From assembly GCA_963712465.1 (NCBI GenBank), contig CAVQHY010000004.1:682001-746000 (forward strand): 64,000 nucleotides of DNA, in the 5' to 3' direction. Numbering within the stretch: position 1 is the stretch's first letter; each line of letters starts with the position of its first letter. Positions 35,732-43,841 of the stretch are shown piece after piece. Below the pieces are notes generated by a model that was not told the DNA's origin, made no database searches, and was given only the letters and a program-made list of their open reading frames with translations. Made by a program: the position numbers and the translations under genes. This DNA comes from CAVQHY01 sp963712465 (lineage in GTDB: Bacteria > Actinomycetota > Thermoleophilia > Gaiellales > Gaiellaceae).

Positions 35732-36691
35732 TTGCAGGAAGCTCTCGACGTCAGTAACGAGGTCGCCGCCGAGCTCGCGGCCGTCGACGGCGGCATCCTC
35801 GGGGCGCTGCGCGAGCGGCTCGGGTGCTCGATCCTCCTGCGTGGCAATAAGCTCACGCTCGAGGGAGACGAGCGCCACATCGGCGAGGCCCGGCTCGTGA
35901 TCGACGAGCTCGTCGACCTGGTGGAGGGCGGTCACGTGATCGGCCCGAGCACGGTCGACGCCGTCCTCGGCGCGCTCGATGCGTCCGAGGATCTCCGTGA
36001 CGTCTTCGAGGACGTCGTCTGGCGCCATCGGGGCAAGAAGATCACGCCGAAGACCGTGAACCAGAAGCGCTACGTGAGCGCGATCCGCGGCCGTACGATC
36101 ACGTTCGGAATCGGCCCTGCCGGGACCGGCAAGACCTACCTCGCGATGGCGGTGGCCGTGGCCGCGCTCGCCGAGCGGCAGGTCAGCCGGATCATCCTCA
36201 CGCGGCCCGCCGTCGAAGCGGGGGAGAAGCTCGGCTTCCTGCCGGGCGACCTGCTGGCGAAGGTCGACCCATACCTGCGGCCTCTCTTCGACGCGCTGTA
36301 CGACATGCTCGACGCCGACCGGCTGAACGCGTACTGGGAGAAGGGGATGATCGAAGTTGCGCCGCTCGCGTTCATGCGCGGTCGCACGCTGAACGACTCG
36401 TTCATCGTCCTCGACGAAGCGCAGAACACGAGCCCCGAGCAGATGCAGATGTTCCTGACGCGGCTCGGATTCGGCTCCAAGGTCGTCGTCACCGGCGATG
36501 TCACCCAGGTCGACCTTCCGCGCCACCAGTCGTCCGGTCTGATCCAGGTGCGTGAGATCCTTGCCGACGTCGATGGAATCGAGTTCATCGAGTTCGGTAA
36601 CCAGGACGTGGTCCGCCACGTGCTCGTCCAGCGGATCGTCGAGGCGTACAGACGTCACGCCGAGGAGACCGGGACGACGCGGCGGCGGTGA
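35732..36691 (+). CDS. phoH: PhoH family ATPase
   Basis: PhoH-type ATPases are linked to RNA metabolism and often sit next to ybeY. The roughly 319-residue product has an N-terminal domain (GCSILLRGNKLTLEGDE), Walker A GPAGTGKTYLAMA near residue 129, RPAVEAGEKLGFLPGDL, and Walker B FIVLDEAQN followed by TGDVTQVDLP. The frame is open further upstream, but TTG 35732 gives the family N-terminus and lies 7 bases after a TAGACT box. The 3' end overlaps ybeY. Confidence 0.92.
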   Translation: MQEALDVSNEVAAELAAVDGGILGALRERLGCSILLRGNKLTLEGDERHIGEARLVIDELVDLVEGGHVIGPSTVDAVLGALDASEDLRDVFEDVVWRHRGKKITPKTVNQKRYVSAIRGRTITFGIGPAGTGKTYLAMAVAVAALAERQVSRIILTRPAVEAGEKLGFLPGDLLAKVDPYLRPLFDALYDMLDADRLNAYWEKGMIEVAPLAFMRGRTLNDSFIVLDEAQNTSPEQMQMFLTRLGFGSKVVVTGDVTQVDLPRHQSSGLIQVREILADVDGIEFIEFGNQDVVRHVLVQRIVEAYRRHAEETGTTRRR

Positions 36692-37065
36692 TCTCGATCG
36701 TGATCGCAAACCGAAGCGGGGAGCCCATCGACGAGGCCGCGGTCGCGGGCGTCTGTCGTGAGGTTCTCGCCGGAGAGAGAGTCGATTCGGGAGATCTCGG
36801 TGTCGCGTTCGCCGGGCCGGAGGAGATGCGAGGGCTCAAGCGCGAGCATCTGGGCATCGATGAGGTAACTGACGTGCTCTCGTTTCCAATCGACGGAACA
36901 GAGGCTCTCCCTGCAGGACCGCCCCGTCAGCTGGGCGACGTCGTCGTCTGCCCGCAGGTCGTGGGCCCTGCGTGGCGAAGGCCGCTCGTGCACGGGCTCC
37001 TCCATCTCCTCGGCTACGACCACGGCGCGGAGATGGACTCGCGGGAGCGTACGTACGCGCGATGA
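36688..37065 (+). CDS. ybeY: Endoribonuclease YbeY
   Basis: YbeY takes part in 16S rRNA 3' maturation and ribosome quality control. The 125-residue product has EVTDVLSFPIDG and the zinc motif HGLLHLLGYDHG (H-x3-H-x5-H). It is slightly shorter than usual at the C-terminus, ending soon after the motif. GTG 36688 overlaps the phoH stop, and its own stop overlaps the next ATG. Confidence 0.93.
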   Translation: MISIVIANRSGEPIDEAAVAGVCREVLAGERVDSGDLGVAFAGPEEMRGLKREHLGIDEVTDVLSFPIDGTEALPAGPPRQLGDVVVCPQVVGPAWRRPLVHGLLHLLGYDHGAEMDSRERTYAR

Positions 37066-37886
37066 CGACGACTCCGACCGAAACCCCGCCCGAGGCCGAG
37101 GAACCCGAGGCCGAGCGGCGCCCCGTCCGCCTCCTCCGCCCGGGTGCGAGACGGCCGGCTCTCGCACGGCCTGTGGGGCGCAGCCCGTCGATCCTGCAGA
37201 GCTTCAACTATGCGTTCGAAGGTGTTATCCACGTCCTGCGCACGCAGCGCAACATGCGCTACCACTTTGCGGCCGCGACGATCGTGCTCGTGCTCGCGTT
37301 CGCGTACGACGTCTCGAAGTTCGAGCTGATCTCGCTCCTGATCGCGATCGCCTTCGTCCTCATCGCCGAGATGATCAACACCGCGATCGAGGCGACGATC
37401 GACGTCGCGACCACCTCGTTCGATCCTCTGGCGAAGCTCGCCAAGGACATCGCGGCCGGCGCGGTATTGATCTCCGCCACCGTCGCGCTCGTGGTCGGCT
37501 ACCTCGTCTTCTCGGACCGGATCGCCGACCCGAGCTTCGATCTCGTCAACCGCGTCCGCGACATCCCCGTCGACCTGACGGCGATCGCGCTGATCCTCAC
37601 CGTGATCGCCGTGATCTCGGTGAAGGCGATCACGGGTCGCGGGACGCCTCTTCGCGGCGGCCTTCCGTCGGGGCACGCGGCGCTCGCCTTCTCCGGCTGG
37701 ATGGCGATCACGTTCGTGACCGCCGGCTACCAGCATCGTCTCCTGGTCTCGAGCCTTGCCTTCCTGATGGCGCTTCTCGTCTCGCAGACGCGCGTCGAGT
37801 CAGGCATCCACTCGACGCTCGAGGTCTTCTGGGGCGCTCTTCTCGGGTCGCTCGTGACACTCCTGCTCTTCCAGCTCGTGGGATGA
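37062..37886 (+). CDS. Diacylglycerol/undecaprenol kinase-PAP2 phosphatase fusion
   Basis: The 274-residue product joins two membrane domains. Residues about 45-150 are a DgkA-type kinase (FNYAFEGVIHVLRTQRNMRYHF, then EMINTAIEATIDVAT). Residues 165-274 are a PAP2 phosphatase with KAITGRGTPLRGGLPSGHAALAF and TRVESGIHSTLEVFWG, where the usual final aspartate of SRxxxxxHxxxD is a glutamate. Such fusions are thought to recycle undecaprenol or diacylglycerol carriers. A proline/glutamate-rich stretch forms the first 40 residues. It lies between ybeY and cdd, a common place for DgkA genes. Confidence 0.88.
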   Translation: MTTTPTETPPEAEEPEAERRPVRLLRPGARRPALARPVGRSPSILQSFNYAFEGVIHVLRTQRNMRYHFAAATIVLVLAFAYDVSKFELISLLIAIAFVLIAEMINTAIEATIDVATTSFDPLAKLAKDIAAGAVLISATVALVVGYLVFSDRIADPSFDLVNRVRDIPVDLTAIALILTVIAVISVKAITGRGTPLRGGLPSGHAALAFSGWMAITFVTAGYQHRLLVSSLAFLMALLVSQTRVESGIHSTLEVFWGALLGSLVTLLLFQLVG

Positions 37887-37890
37887 GCCC

Positions 37891-38253
37891 GTGAACGACG
37901 CGGAGCTGTACGAGCGGGCGACCATGGCCGCGGCTCACGCGTACGCGCCGTACTCGGGCTTCCACGTCGGTGCCGCCGTGCTTGCCCGCGACGGCCGGGT
38001 GATCACGGGCGTCAACGTGGAGAACGCCGCCTACCCACACGGGATCTGCGCGGAGCGATGCGCCGTCGGCACCGCGGTGACCGAGGGGATCAGGCCGGGT
38101 GACGTGGAGGCCGTTGCGATCACGGCGTCGCCGTGCGGCGGCTGTCGTCAGTGGCTGGTCGAGTTTCGCGTCGACCGCGTCATCTTCATGCACGAGGGCG
38201 AGCTTCTCGTTCGGACGCCTTCCGAGCTCCTGCCCGACTCGTTCACGCTGTGA
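37891..38253 (+). CDS. cdd: Cytidine deaminase
   Basis: Cdd converts cytidine and deoxycytidine to uridine forms. The 120-residue product has YSGFHVGAAVLARDG, the catalytic VENAAYPHGICAER with CAE, and the zinc motif PCGGCRQ. This is the short tetrameric type. GTG 37891 follows the previous stop by four bases. Together with deoC further downstream it suggests nucleoside salvage. Confidence 0.94.
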   Translation: MNDAELYERATMAAAHAYAPYSGFHVGAAVLARDGRVITGVNVENAAYPHGICAERCAVGTAVTEGIRPGDVEAVAITASPCGGCRQWLVEFRVDRVIFMHEGELLVRTPSELLPDSFTL

Positions 38254-38270
38254 CGAGCACGACGCGCTCA

Positions 38271-38405
38271 GGCGCATGAGGTCGGGCTTCGTCGCCGTCG
38301 CCCCGGTGGGGGTCAGGGGGTGGGGTGGCGGGGAACAGCCACCGCGGAGCGGTGGCGTCGTCCGGCCGCCGGGGCCCGGCGCATGAGGTCGGGCTTCGTC
38401 GCCGT
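38271..38405 (+). repeat. 28-bp direct repeat duplicating the era start, with G-tracts and hairpin between
   Basis: A 28-base sequence that contains ATG and the first seven codons of era occurs at 38271-38298 and again at 38378-38405. The spacer holds four G-runs (38308-38333, loops of 3, 1 and 4 bases; a G-quadruplex pattern) and a perfect 8-bp hairpin GCCACCGC/GCGGTGGC (38338-38356). The first ATG (38276) opens a 36-codon frame ending at 38386, just inside the real start. Confidence 0.75.
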
Positions 38406-39243
38406 GGCCGGCCGTCCGAACGTCGGCAAGTCGACGCTCGTGAACGCGCTCTGCGAGGCAAAGGTCGCGATCGTGTCGGACAAGCCCCAGACGACCCGGC
38501 AGCGGATCGCAGGCGTCGTCAACGGCGACGGCTACCAGCTCGTGCTCGTCGACCTGCCGGGGTTCCAGCGGCCGCTGGACACGCTGACGGCGCGGATGCA
38601 GCGGACAGTCGATTCGTCGTTTGCCGACGTCGACGGCATCCTCTTCGTGCTCGCGGCCGACGAGTCGATCGGCGCGGGTGACCGGTTTGTCGCGGCGCGC
38701 GTCTTCGCCGGCGAGGCGCCAGTCGTGATCGCGCTGAACAAGATCGACCGCGGTTCGCGTGCGGCGCTGCCGGCACGGATCAGCGAGGCGGCAGCGCTCG
38801 GCGACTTCCGTGAGCTCCATCCCGTCAGCGCGCGTACGGGCGAAGGAGTAGACGCCCTGCGGGGCACGCTCGCGGCGCTGCTCGGGGACGGGCCCATGTA
38901 CTTTCCGGACGGCGAGGTGACCGATCTGCCGCTCGAGCACCGGATCGCGGAGCTCGTCCGCGAGCAGGCGCTCGCCCTCACCCGTGAGGAGGTGCCGCAC
39001 TCGATCTCGGTCGAGGTGACCGAGCTGGAAGCCCGCCGGGTGCACGCGGCCGTGTACGTCGAGACGGAGTCGCAAAAGACGATCGTGGTCGGCAGGGGCG
39101 GCAGTATGATCCGCGCGATCGGGTCGGGGGCGCGACCCGAGATCGAGAGCGTGCTCGGCCGCAGGGTCTTCCTCGAGCTCCAGGTCAAGGTGCGACCGAA
39201 GTGGAGACGGGACGAGGGCCTGCTCGAGCGGCTGGGCATCTAG
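38383..39243 (+). CDS. era: GTPase Era
   Basis: Era is a GTPase that binds 16S rRNA 3' ends during 30S assembly. The 286-residue product has G1 GRPNVGKS at residues 10-17, the switch SDKPQTTRQRI, DLPGFQRP (G3) and NKIDR (G4), and a C-terminal KH domain with VVGRGGSMIRAIGSGAR. ATG 38383 is the family start. A second copy of this start lies 107 bases upstream in another frame. Confidence 0.96.
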   Translation: MRSGFVAVAGRPNVGKSTLVNALCEAKVAIVSDKPQTTRQRIAGVVNGDGYQLVLVDLPGFQRPLDTLTARMQRTVDSSFADVDGILFVLAADESIGAGDRFVAARVFAGEAPVVIALNKIDRGSRAALPARISEAAALGDFRELHPVSARTGEGVDALRGTLAALLGDGPMYFPDGEVTDLPLEHRIAELVREQALALTREEVPHSISVEVTELEARRVHAAVYVETESQKTIVVGRGGSMIRAIGSGARPEIESVLGRRVFLELQVKVRPKWRRDEGLLERLGI

Positions 39244-39258
39244 GCGAAAGGGGAGCGC

Positions 39259-40761
39259 GTGGTTCAGACGGCGGACGGCTTCGAGATGCGCCTGGCCCGG
39301 TACGTGTTCGAGCGGTCCGAGGAGGCCCGGGAGGTGCGCGTCGGCGAGAAGGAGACGAGCGAGCAGGCGGCGATCGTCGCCCGCTACGCGGATCTCTTCA
39401 CCCGCGAGCAGCACGAGTCGCTACGACGCGAGGAGGAGGCTGCGTCGGGAGAGGGGCGCGAACGGCTGCTGCGGCTCCGGGAAGCATGTGCTTCCGGGAT
39501 CGCCGCCGCCGAGCTGGCCGAGGAGTCGGACGCGCTCGAGAACGCGATCCTCGCCTGCCGCGTCGAGCGCGGCGGCGAGTCGATGCCGCTTCGCACCGCT
39601 CAGGCCAGGCTCGCCGTTCTCGCCGGGTACGCCGAGCGCGAGGAGCTCGGTGAGCTCGCGAGCGATGCCTCTGCAGCCTTCAACAACGCGCGCCTCGCGT
39701 TGCTTCGGCGTGGGGAGGAGATCGACGCCGACCTCTCGGGCGAGCCCGATCCCGTACGCCGGAGCGCCGACCTCAAGGGGGTCGACCTCGACGCGCTGGC
39801 CCGCGCGCTCGACGCGGCCGCACGTCGACAGGACGAGGCCTGGTCCGGCCTGCGCGAGCGGTGGCTCGAGCGACTCCTCGGCGACGAGCGTGAGGCGGAG
39901 CCGTCCTCTTCCCACGTGGCATACCTGCGCCGGCTCTCGCCGCTCGCGGACCTCTACACGGAGGAGCGCTCCGTCCCGGTCTGCCTCGACACGCTGGCCC
40001 GACTCGGCTTCGACCTCGCCGGGGACCCCCACATCAGGCTCGACCTGGAGGACCGCCCGCAGAAGAATCCCCGCGCGTGCGTGATCGCGTCCGACCCGCC
40101 GACGGTCGTGCATCTGATCACGCGGGCGCAGGGCGGGCTCCACGACTACCAGGCGCTCCTGCACGAGGCCGGTCACGCCCTGCACTACGCGGGCTGCGAC
40201 CCGGAGCTCCCGTACACGTTCCGCAAGCTCGCACGCGACCACGCGCTCACCGAGATCTACTCGTTCCTGCTCGAGTCGGTGACGCGAGAGCCCGGCTGGC
40301 ACGGCGAGTACTTCGAGCTCGCTCCCGACGAGGCGGCCGATCGCGCCGAGGCGGCCCGCTTCCTCGAGGTGCTCCTGTTTCGGCGCTACGCGGCCAAGCT
40401 CCGCTACGAGCTCACGTTCTGGAGCGACTTCGGCAACGCTACGCGACACGACACGACGTACGCCGAGGCTCTGCGCGCGGCGACCGGCATCCGCTACCGG
40501 CCCGACGGCTACCTCGCGGACATGGACGGCGGCTTCTACTCGGCCGACTACCTGCGCGCATGGATCCGCACGGCGCAGCTTCGCGAGCACCTGCGCACGA
40601 CCGTCGGCCACGAGTGGTGGCGCAGCGCCGAGACCGGTGAGCTCCTGCGCGGTCTCTTCCTCGAGGGCACGAAGCCCTCGAGCGAGGACGTCGCCGCCCA
40701 CATCGGCTTCGACCCGCTCGACACGCGGCCGCTCGTCGACGAGCTCGTCACCGCCGCATAG
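39259..40761 (+). CDS. M3/M2-like zinc metallopeptidase
   Basis: The 500-residue product is mostly helical and has the zinc motif HEAGH at residues 302-306. Downstream are LTEIYSFLLESV (candidate third ligand glutamate) and a tyrosine-rich segment (RYRPDGYLADMDGGFYSADYLRAWI) like those closing the cleft in M3 oligopeptidases. Substrates are unknown. GTG 39259 follows era with GAAAGGGGAG as a ribosome-binding site. Confidence 0.75.
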   Translation: MVQTADGFEMRLARYVFERSEEAREVRVGEKETSEQAAIVARYADLFTREQHESLRREEEAASGEGRERLLRLREACASGIAAAELAEESDALENAILACRVERGGESMPLRTAQARLAVLAGYAEREELGELASDASAAFNNARLALLRRGEEIDADLSGEPDPVRRSADLKGVDLDALARALDAAARRQDEAWSGLRERWLERLLGDEREAEPSSSHVAYLRRLSPLADLYTEERSVPVCLDTLARLGFDLAGDPHIRLDLEDRPQKNPRACVIASDPPTVVHLITRAQGGLHDYQALLHEAGHALHYAGCDPELPYTFRKLARDHALTEIYSFLLESVTREPGWHGEYFELAPDEAADRAEAARFLEVLLFRRYAAKLRYELTFWSDFGNATRHDTTYAEALRAATGIRYRPDGYLADMDGGFYSADYLRAWIRTAQLREHLRTTVGHEWWRSAETGELLRGLFLEGTKPSSEDVAAHIGFDPLDTRPLVDELVTAA

Positions 40762-40785
40762 GCGGCGCGGCCGGGCCGGCGCCCC

Positions 40786-41280
40786 TCACGTCTCCTTGGG
40801 CTCCGCGACGGCCTCGTCGCGTTCCCAGCCCTCGTGCTCGAGCACGAGCGTCTCGAACGCGTGGCCGCTCGTGTCCGCGTCGAGGGCGGACAGCGCCACG
40901 TACTCCGACGGCCAGCAGCGATACACCTTGAACGCCAGCGCGAGCTGACCCGCCTCGTTGAGCAGCTCGATCACGACGTCCTTGCGAAACGTTCTCAGTG
41001 ACATCTCCACGCCGAGCCCCCATACCCTCGCAGCCCACTTCTCGAACTCGGCGTCATGCGTGCGGCCACGCTCGAGCGTGATCGGATCGTAGGACGTGAT
41101 CCCCGGCGACCTGTGCTGAAGGCTCGGGCTCCCACCCTCCCGGTGGACGACGACGTCGGTCGTCCGCCGAAGCGCGCTCACCCGCGACACGCCCGCGACG
41201 TACCTGCCGTCCCACTTGACCCGGAACTTGAAGTGCTTGTACGCGTCGAGCCGGCTCGGGTTGACCGTGAACTCGGCCAT
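40786..41280 (-). CDS. Phage-tail-tube-like protein (T4 gp19/eCIS tube family), orphan
   Basis: The 164-residue product has the hallmarks of the conserved phage tail region family (TIGR02241-like): a start with YKHFKFRVKWDGRYVAGVSRVSAL, then VVVHREGG, ITLERGRTHDAEFEKWA, and VIELLNEAGQLALAFKVYRCWPSEYVALSALDA, followed by LVLEHEGWERD. In phage tails and contractile injection systems this protein forms the inner tube. No sheath, baseplate or spike gene is in the window. It is convergent with the peptidase gene. ATG 41280 has a strong GGAGG. Confidence 0.8.
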   Translation of the reverse strand: MAEFTVNPSRLDAYKHFKFRVKWDGRYVAGVSRVSALRRTTDVVVHREGGSPSLQHRSPGITSYDPITLERGRTHDAEFEKWAARVWGLGVEMSLRTFRKDVVIELLNEAGQLALAFKVYRCWPSEYVALSALDADTSGHAFETLVLEHEGWERDEAVAEPKET

Positions 41281-41355
41281 CTGGGCCTCCTCTCTCCCCG
41301 CAGCGACACCGGAGGCTTCGCTGGGCCGGGGCGGGTTCCTGCCGGAGCCCGGGGC

Positions 41356-41361
41356 TACACT
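41356..41361 (+). promoter_or_regulatory. Putative -10 box (TACACT) for deoC, leaderless start
   Basis: TACACT is followed by 7 bases and GTG 41369. It is divergent from the tail-tube gene. Confidence 0.45.
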
Positions 41362-41368
41362 GCGAGCG

Positions 41369-42307
41369 GTGGCGGAATCAACGGTCCTCCCGCGGGGCTT
41401 CGAGCTCCCGCTCAGGCCGCGGCTCCCCCGGGTCGGCTCGGTCGACCAGGTCGCGGTCGAGGAACGCGCAGCGTCGCTCGGCAAGCGCTCGATCAAGCGG
41501 GAGTCGAAGCTCTTCGCGCTCGACCTCGTGGTTCGGATGTGCGACCTGACGACACTCGAGGGCGCCGACACCCCGGGGAAGGTCGCCGCGTTGTGCTCGA
41601 AGGCGCTCCGGCCGGATCCGGCCGACCTCACCGTGCCTCCGGTCGCGGCGGTGTGCGTCTACCCGAGCCTCGTGCCGGCCGCGGCGAAGCGGCTTGCCGG
41701 GACGCCCGTCGCGGTCGCCTCGGTGGCGACGGCGTTCCCGTCCGGGCAGAGCCCGACCGACCTGAAGATCGCCGAGGTCCGTCGCGCCGTCGAGCTCGGC
41801 GCCGGCGAGGTCGACATGGTGATCGACCGCGGAGCGTTCCTCTCGGGCGACTACGGGAAGGTGGTCGAGGAGGTGCGGCTGGTCAAGGACGCGTGCGAGG
41901 GCGCGCAGCTGAAGGTGATCCTCGAGACGGGAGAGCTCGGCACGTACGACAACGTCCGCCGGGCGAGCCTGCTCGCGATCGCCGGCGGCGCCGACTTCGT
42001 CAAGACGTCGACGGGGAAGATCCAGCCCGGCGCGACACCGCCCGTGGTGCTCGTGATGCTCGAGGCGGTGCGCGACGTCTACGAGGAGACGGGGAGGCGG
42101 GTCGGCGTCAAGGCGGCCGGCGGCATCCGCACGTCGAAGCAGGCGGTGCACCACCTCGTGCTCGTCAACGAGACGCTCGGTTCCGAGTGGCTGACCCCCG
42201 ACCTGTTCCGCTTCGGCGTCTCGTCGCTTCTGAACGACGTGCTGATGCAGATCCGCAAGGAGAAGACGGGGCGCTACCAGAGCCCCGACTACTTCACGAT
42301 CGACTGA
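41369..42307 (+). CDS. deoC: Deoxyribose-phosphate aldolase
   Basis: DeoC splits deoxyribose-5-phosphate into glyceraldehyde-3-phosphate and acetaldehyde. The 312-residue product has the barrel with VAAVCVYPSLVPAA, AVASVATAFPSGQS, EVDMVIDRGAF, LKVILETGEL, the Schiff-base lysine in FVKTSTGK, and GVKAAGGIRT. It is longer than E. coli DeoC, with about 70 extra N-terminal residues. Two aldehyde dehydrogenase genes follow and could oxidise the acetaldehyde. Confidence 0.93.
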   Translation: MAESTVLPRGFELPLRPRLPRVGSVDQVAVEERAASLGKRSIKRESKLFALDLVVRMCDLTTLEGADTPGKVAALCSKALRPDPADLTVPPVAAVCVYPSLVPAAAKRLAGTPVAVASVATAFPSGQSPTDLKIAEVRRAVELGAGEVDMVIDRGAFLSGDYGKVVEEVRLVKDACEGAQLKVILETGELGTYDNVRRASLLAIAGGADFVKTSTGKIQPGATPPVVLVMLEAVRDVYEETGRRVGVKAAGGIRTSKQAVHHLVLVNETLGSEWLTPDLFRFGVSSLLNDVLMQIRKEKTGRYQSPDYFTID

Positions 42308-42348
42308 CCCGTCGAGGGGCCCGCGTCGAAGGCGGCGGAGCGGGCGGC

Positions 42349-42354
42349 TACGAT
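42349..42354 (+). promoter_or_regulatory. Putative -10 box (TACGAT), leaderless start
   Basis: TACGAT is followed by 8 bases and GTG 42363 of the aldehyde dehydrogenase. Confidence 0.35.
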
Positions 42355-42362
42355 GGGCCCGA

Positions 42363-43841
42363 GTGAGCGACGTCGAGAAACGACAGGCTCGCACTCCCGT
42401 GCCGAGCGCCTTCGAGTACGCGAGCGCTCCCGAGTCGCGCGAGCTCGTCCACCTCGATGCGCGCTACGGGCTGTTCGTCGGGGGCGAATGGGTCGAGCCT
42501 CGCTCCGGCGAGTTCCACGCCAGCGTCAGCCCGGCGACCGAGGAGCCGCTCGCCGAGGTCTCCTACGGTGGCGCCGAGGACGTCGATCTCGCCGTCACCG
42601 CGGCCAGGGGGGCATTCGCGAACGGCTGGTCGGAGCTCGACCCGGCCGAGCGCGCGAAGTACCTGTTCCGCATCGCCCGGATCCTCCAGGAGCGGGCGCG
42701 CGAGCTCGCCGTGCTCGAGTCGCTGGACGGCGGCAAGCCGATCAGGGAGTCCCGTGACGTCGACCTGCCGCTCGCCGCGGCGCACTTCTTCTACTACGCG
42801 GGCTGGGCGGACAAGCTCGAGTACGCGTTCCCGAATCGCCGCCCCCGCCCGCTCGGCGTCGCCGCCCAGGTGATCCCGTGGAACTTCCCGCTGCTCATGC
42901 TCGCGTGGAAGATCGCCCCGGCGCTGGCTGCCGGCAACACGGTCGTGCTCAAGCCGGCCGAGACCACGCCGCTGACCGCGCTGACGTTCTGCGACGTGCT
43001 CCGCCAGGCCGAGCTGCCGGCGGGCGTGGTCAACATCGTCACGGGCGACGGCCGGGCGGGCGCGGCGCTCGTCGCGCATCCCGACGTCGACAAGGTCGCG
43101 TTCACCGGCTCGACCGCCGTCGGCAAGGAGATCCAGCGGACGGTCGCGGGCACCGGCAAGCGGCTGACGCTGGAGCTCGGCGGCAAGGCGGCGAATATCG
43201 TCTTCGACGATGCGGCGCTCGACCAGGCCGTCGAGGGCATCGTCAACGGGATCTACTTCAACCAGGGCCATGTCTGCTGCGCCGGTTCGCGCCTGTTCGT
43301 GCAGGAGTCGGTCTACGAGCCGATCGTCGAGAAGCTCCGCCGGCGCATGGGCACTCTGCGGGTCGGTGACCCGCTCGACAAGAACACCGACGTCGGGGCA
43401 ATCAACTCGGCCGAGCAGCTCGAGCGGATCCGTGAGCTCGTCGCCAGCGGTGAGGCGGAGGGCGCCGAGATCTACCAACCGCCGTGCCGCCTGCCCGAGA
43501 AGGGCTGGTGGTTCCCGCCCACGGTCTTCACGAGCGTCGCTCAGAGCTACCGGATCGCCCAGGAGGAGATCTTCGGGCCCGTGCTCTCCGTGCTTACGTT
43601 CCGCACGCCCGACGAGGCTGTCGAGAAGGCGAACAACACGCCCTACGGGCTCTCTGCCGGGGTCTGGACCGAGAAGGGCTCGCGCATCCTCTGGATGGCG
43701 GAGCGCCTGCGGGCGGGCGTCGTCTGGGCCAATACGTTCAACCGCTTCGACCCCGCCTCCCCATTCGGCGGTTACAAGGAGTCGGGCTTCGGCCGCGAGG
43801 GCGGCCGCCACGGACTCGAGCCGTATCTCGCCTTCGACTGA
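42363..43841 (+). CDS. Aldehyde dehydrogenase (NAD-dependent)
   Basis: The 492-residue product is a full-length ALDH: IPWNFPLLMLAWKIAPALAAG, FTGSTAVGKEI (cofactor loop), LTLELGGKAANIVF (general-base glutamate), NQGHVCCAGSRLFV (catalytic cysteine at 305 or 306) and EEIFGPVLSV. It oxidises an aldehyde to the acid. Position after deoC suggests acetaldehyde as substrate, which is an inference. The stop overlaps the next gene's ATG by one base. Confidence 0.92.
   Translation: MSDVEKRQARTPVPSAFEYASAPESRELVHLDARYGLFVGGEWVEPRSGEFHASVSPATEEPLAEVSYGGAEDVDLAVTAARGAFANGWSELDPAERAKYLFRIARILQERARELAVLESLDGGKPIRESRDVDLPLAAAHFFYYAGWADKLEYAFPNRRPRPLGVAAQVIPWNFPLLMLAWKIAPALAAGNTVVLKPAETTPLTALTFCDVLRQAELPAGVVNIVTGDGRAGAALVAHPDVDKVAFTGSTAVGKEIQRTVAGTGKRLTLELGGKAANIVFDDAALDQAVEGIVNGIYFNQGHVCCAGSRLFVQESVYEPIVEKLRRRMGTLRVGDPLDKNTDVGAINSAEQLERIRELVASGEAEGAEIYQPPCRLPEKGWWFPPTVFTSVAQSYRIAQEEIFGPVLSVLTFRTPDEAVEKANNTPYGLSAGVWTEKGSRILWMAERLRAGVVWANTFNRFDPASPFGGYKESGFGREGGRHGLEPYLAFD

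Noticed and set aside
40786..41280. Prophage at 40-41 kb
   Set aside because: Only a single tail-tube-like gene is present among housekeeping genes; no integrase, capsid, terminase or lysis genes.
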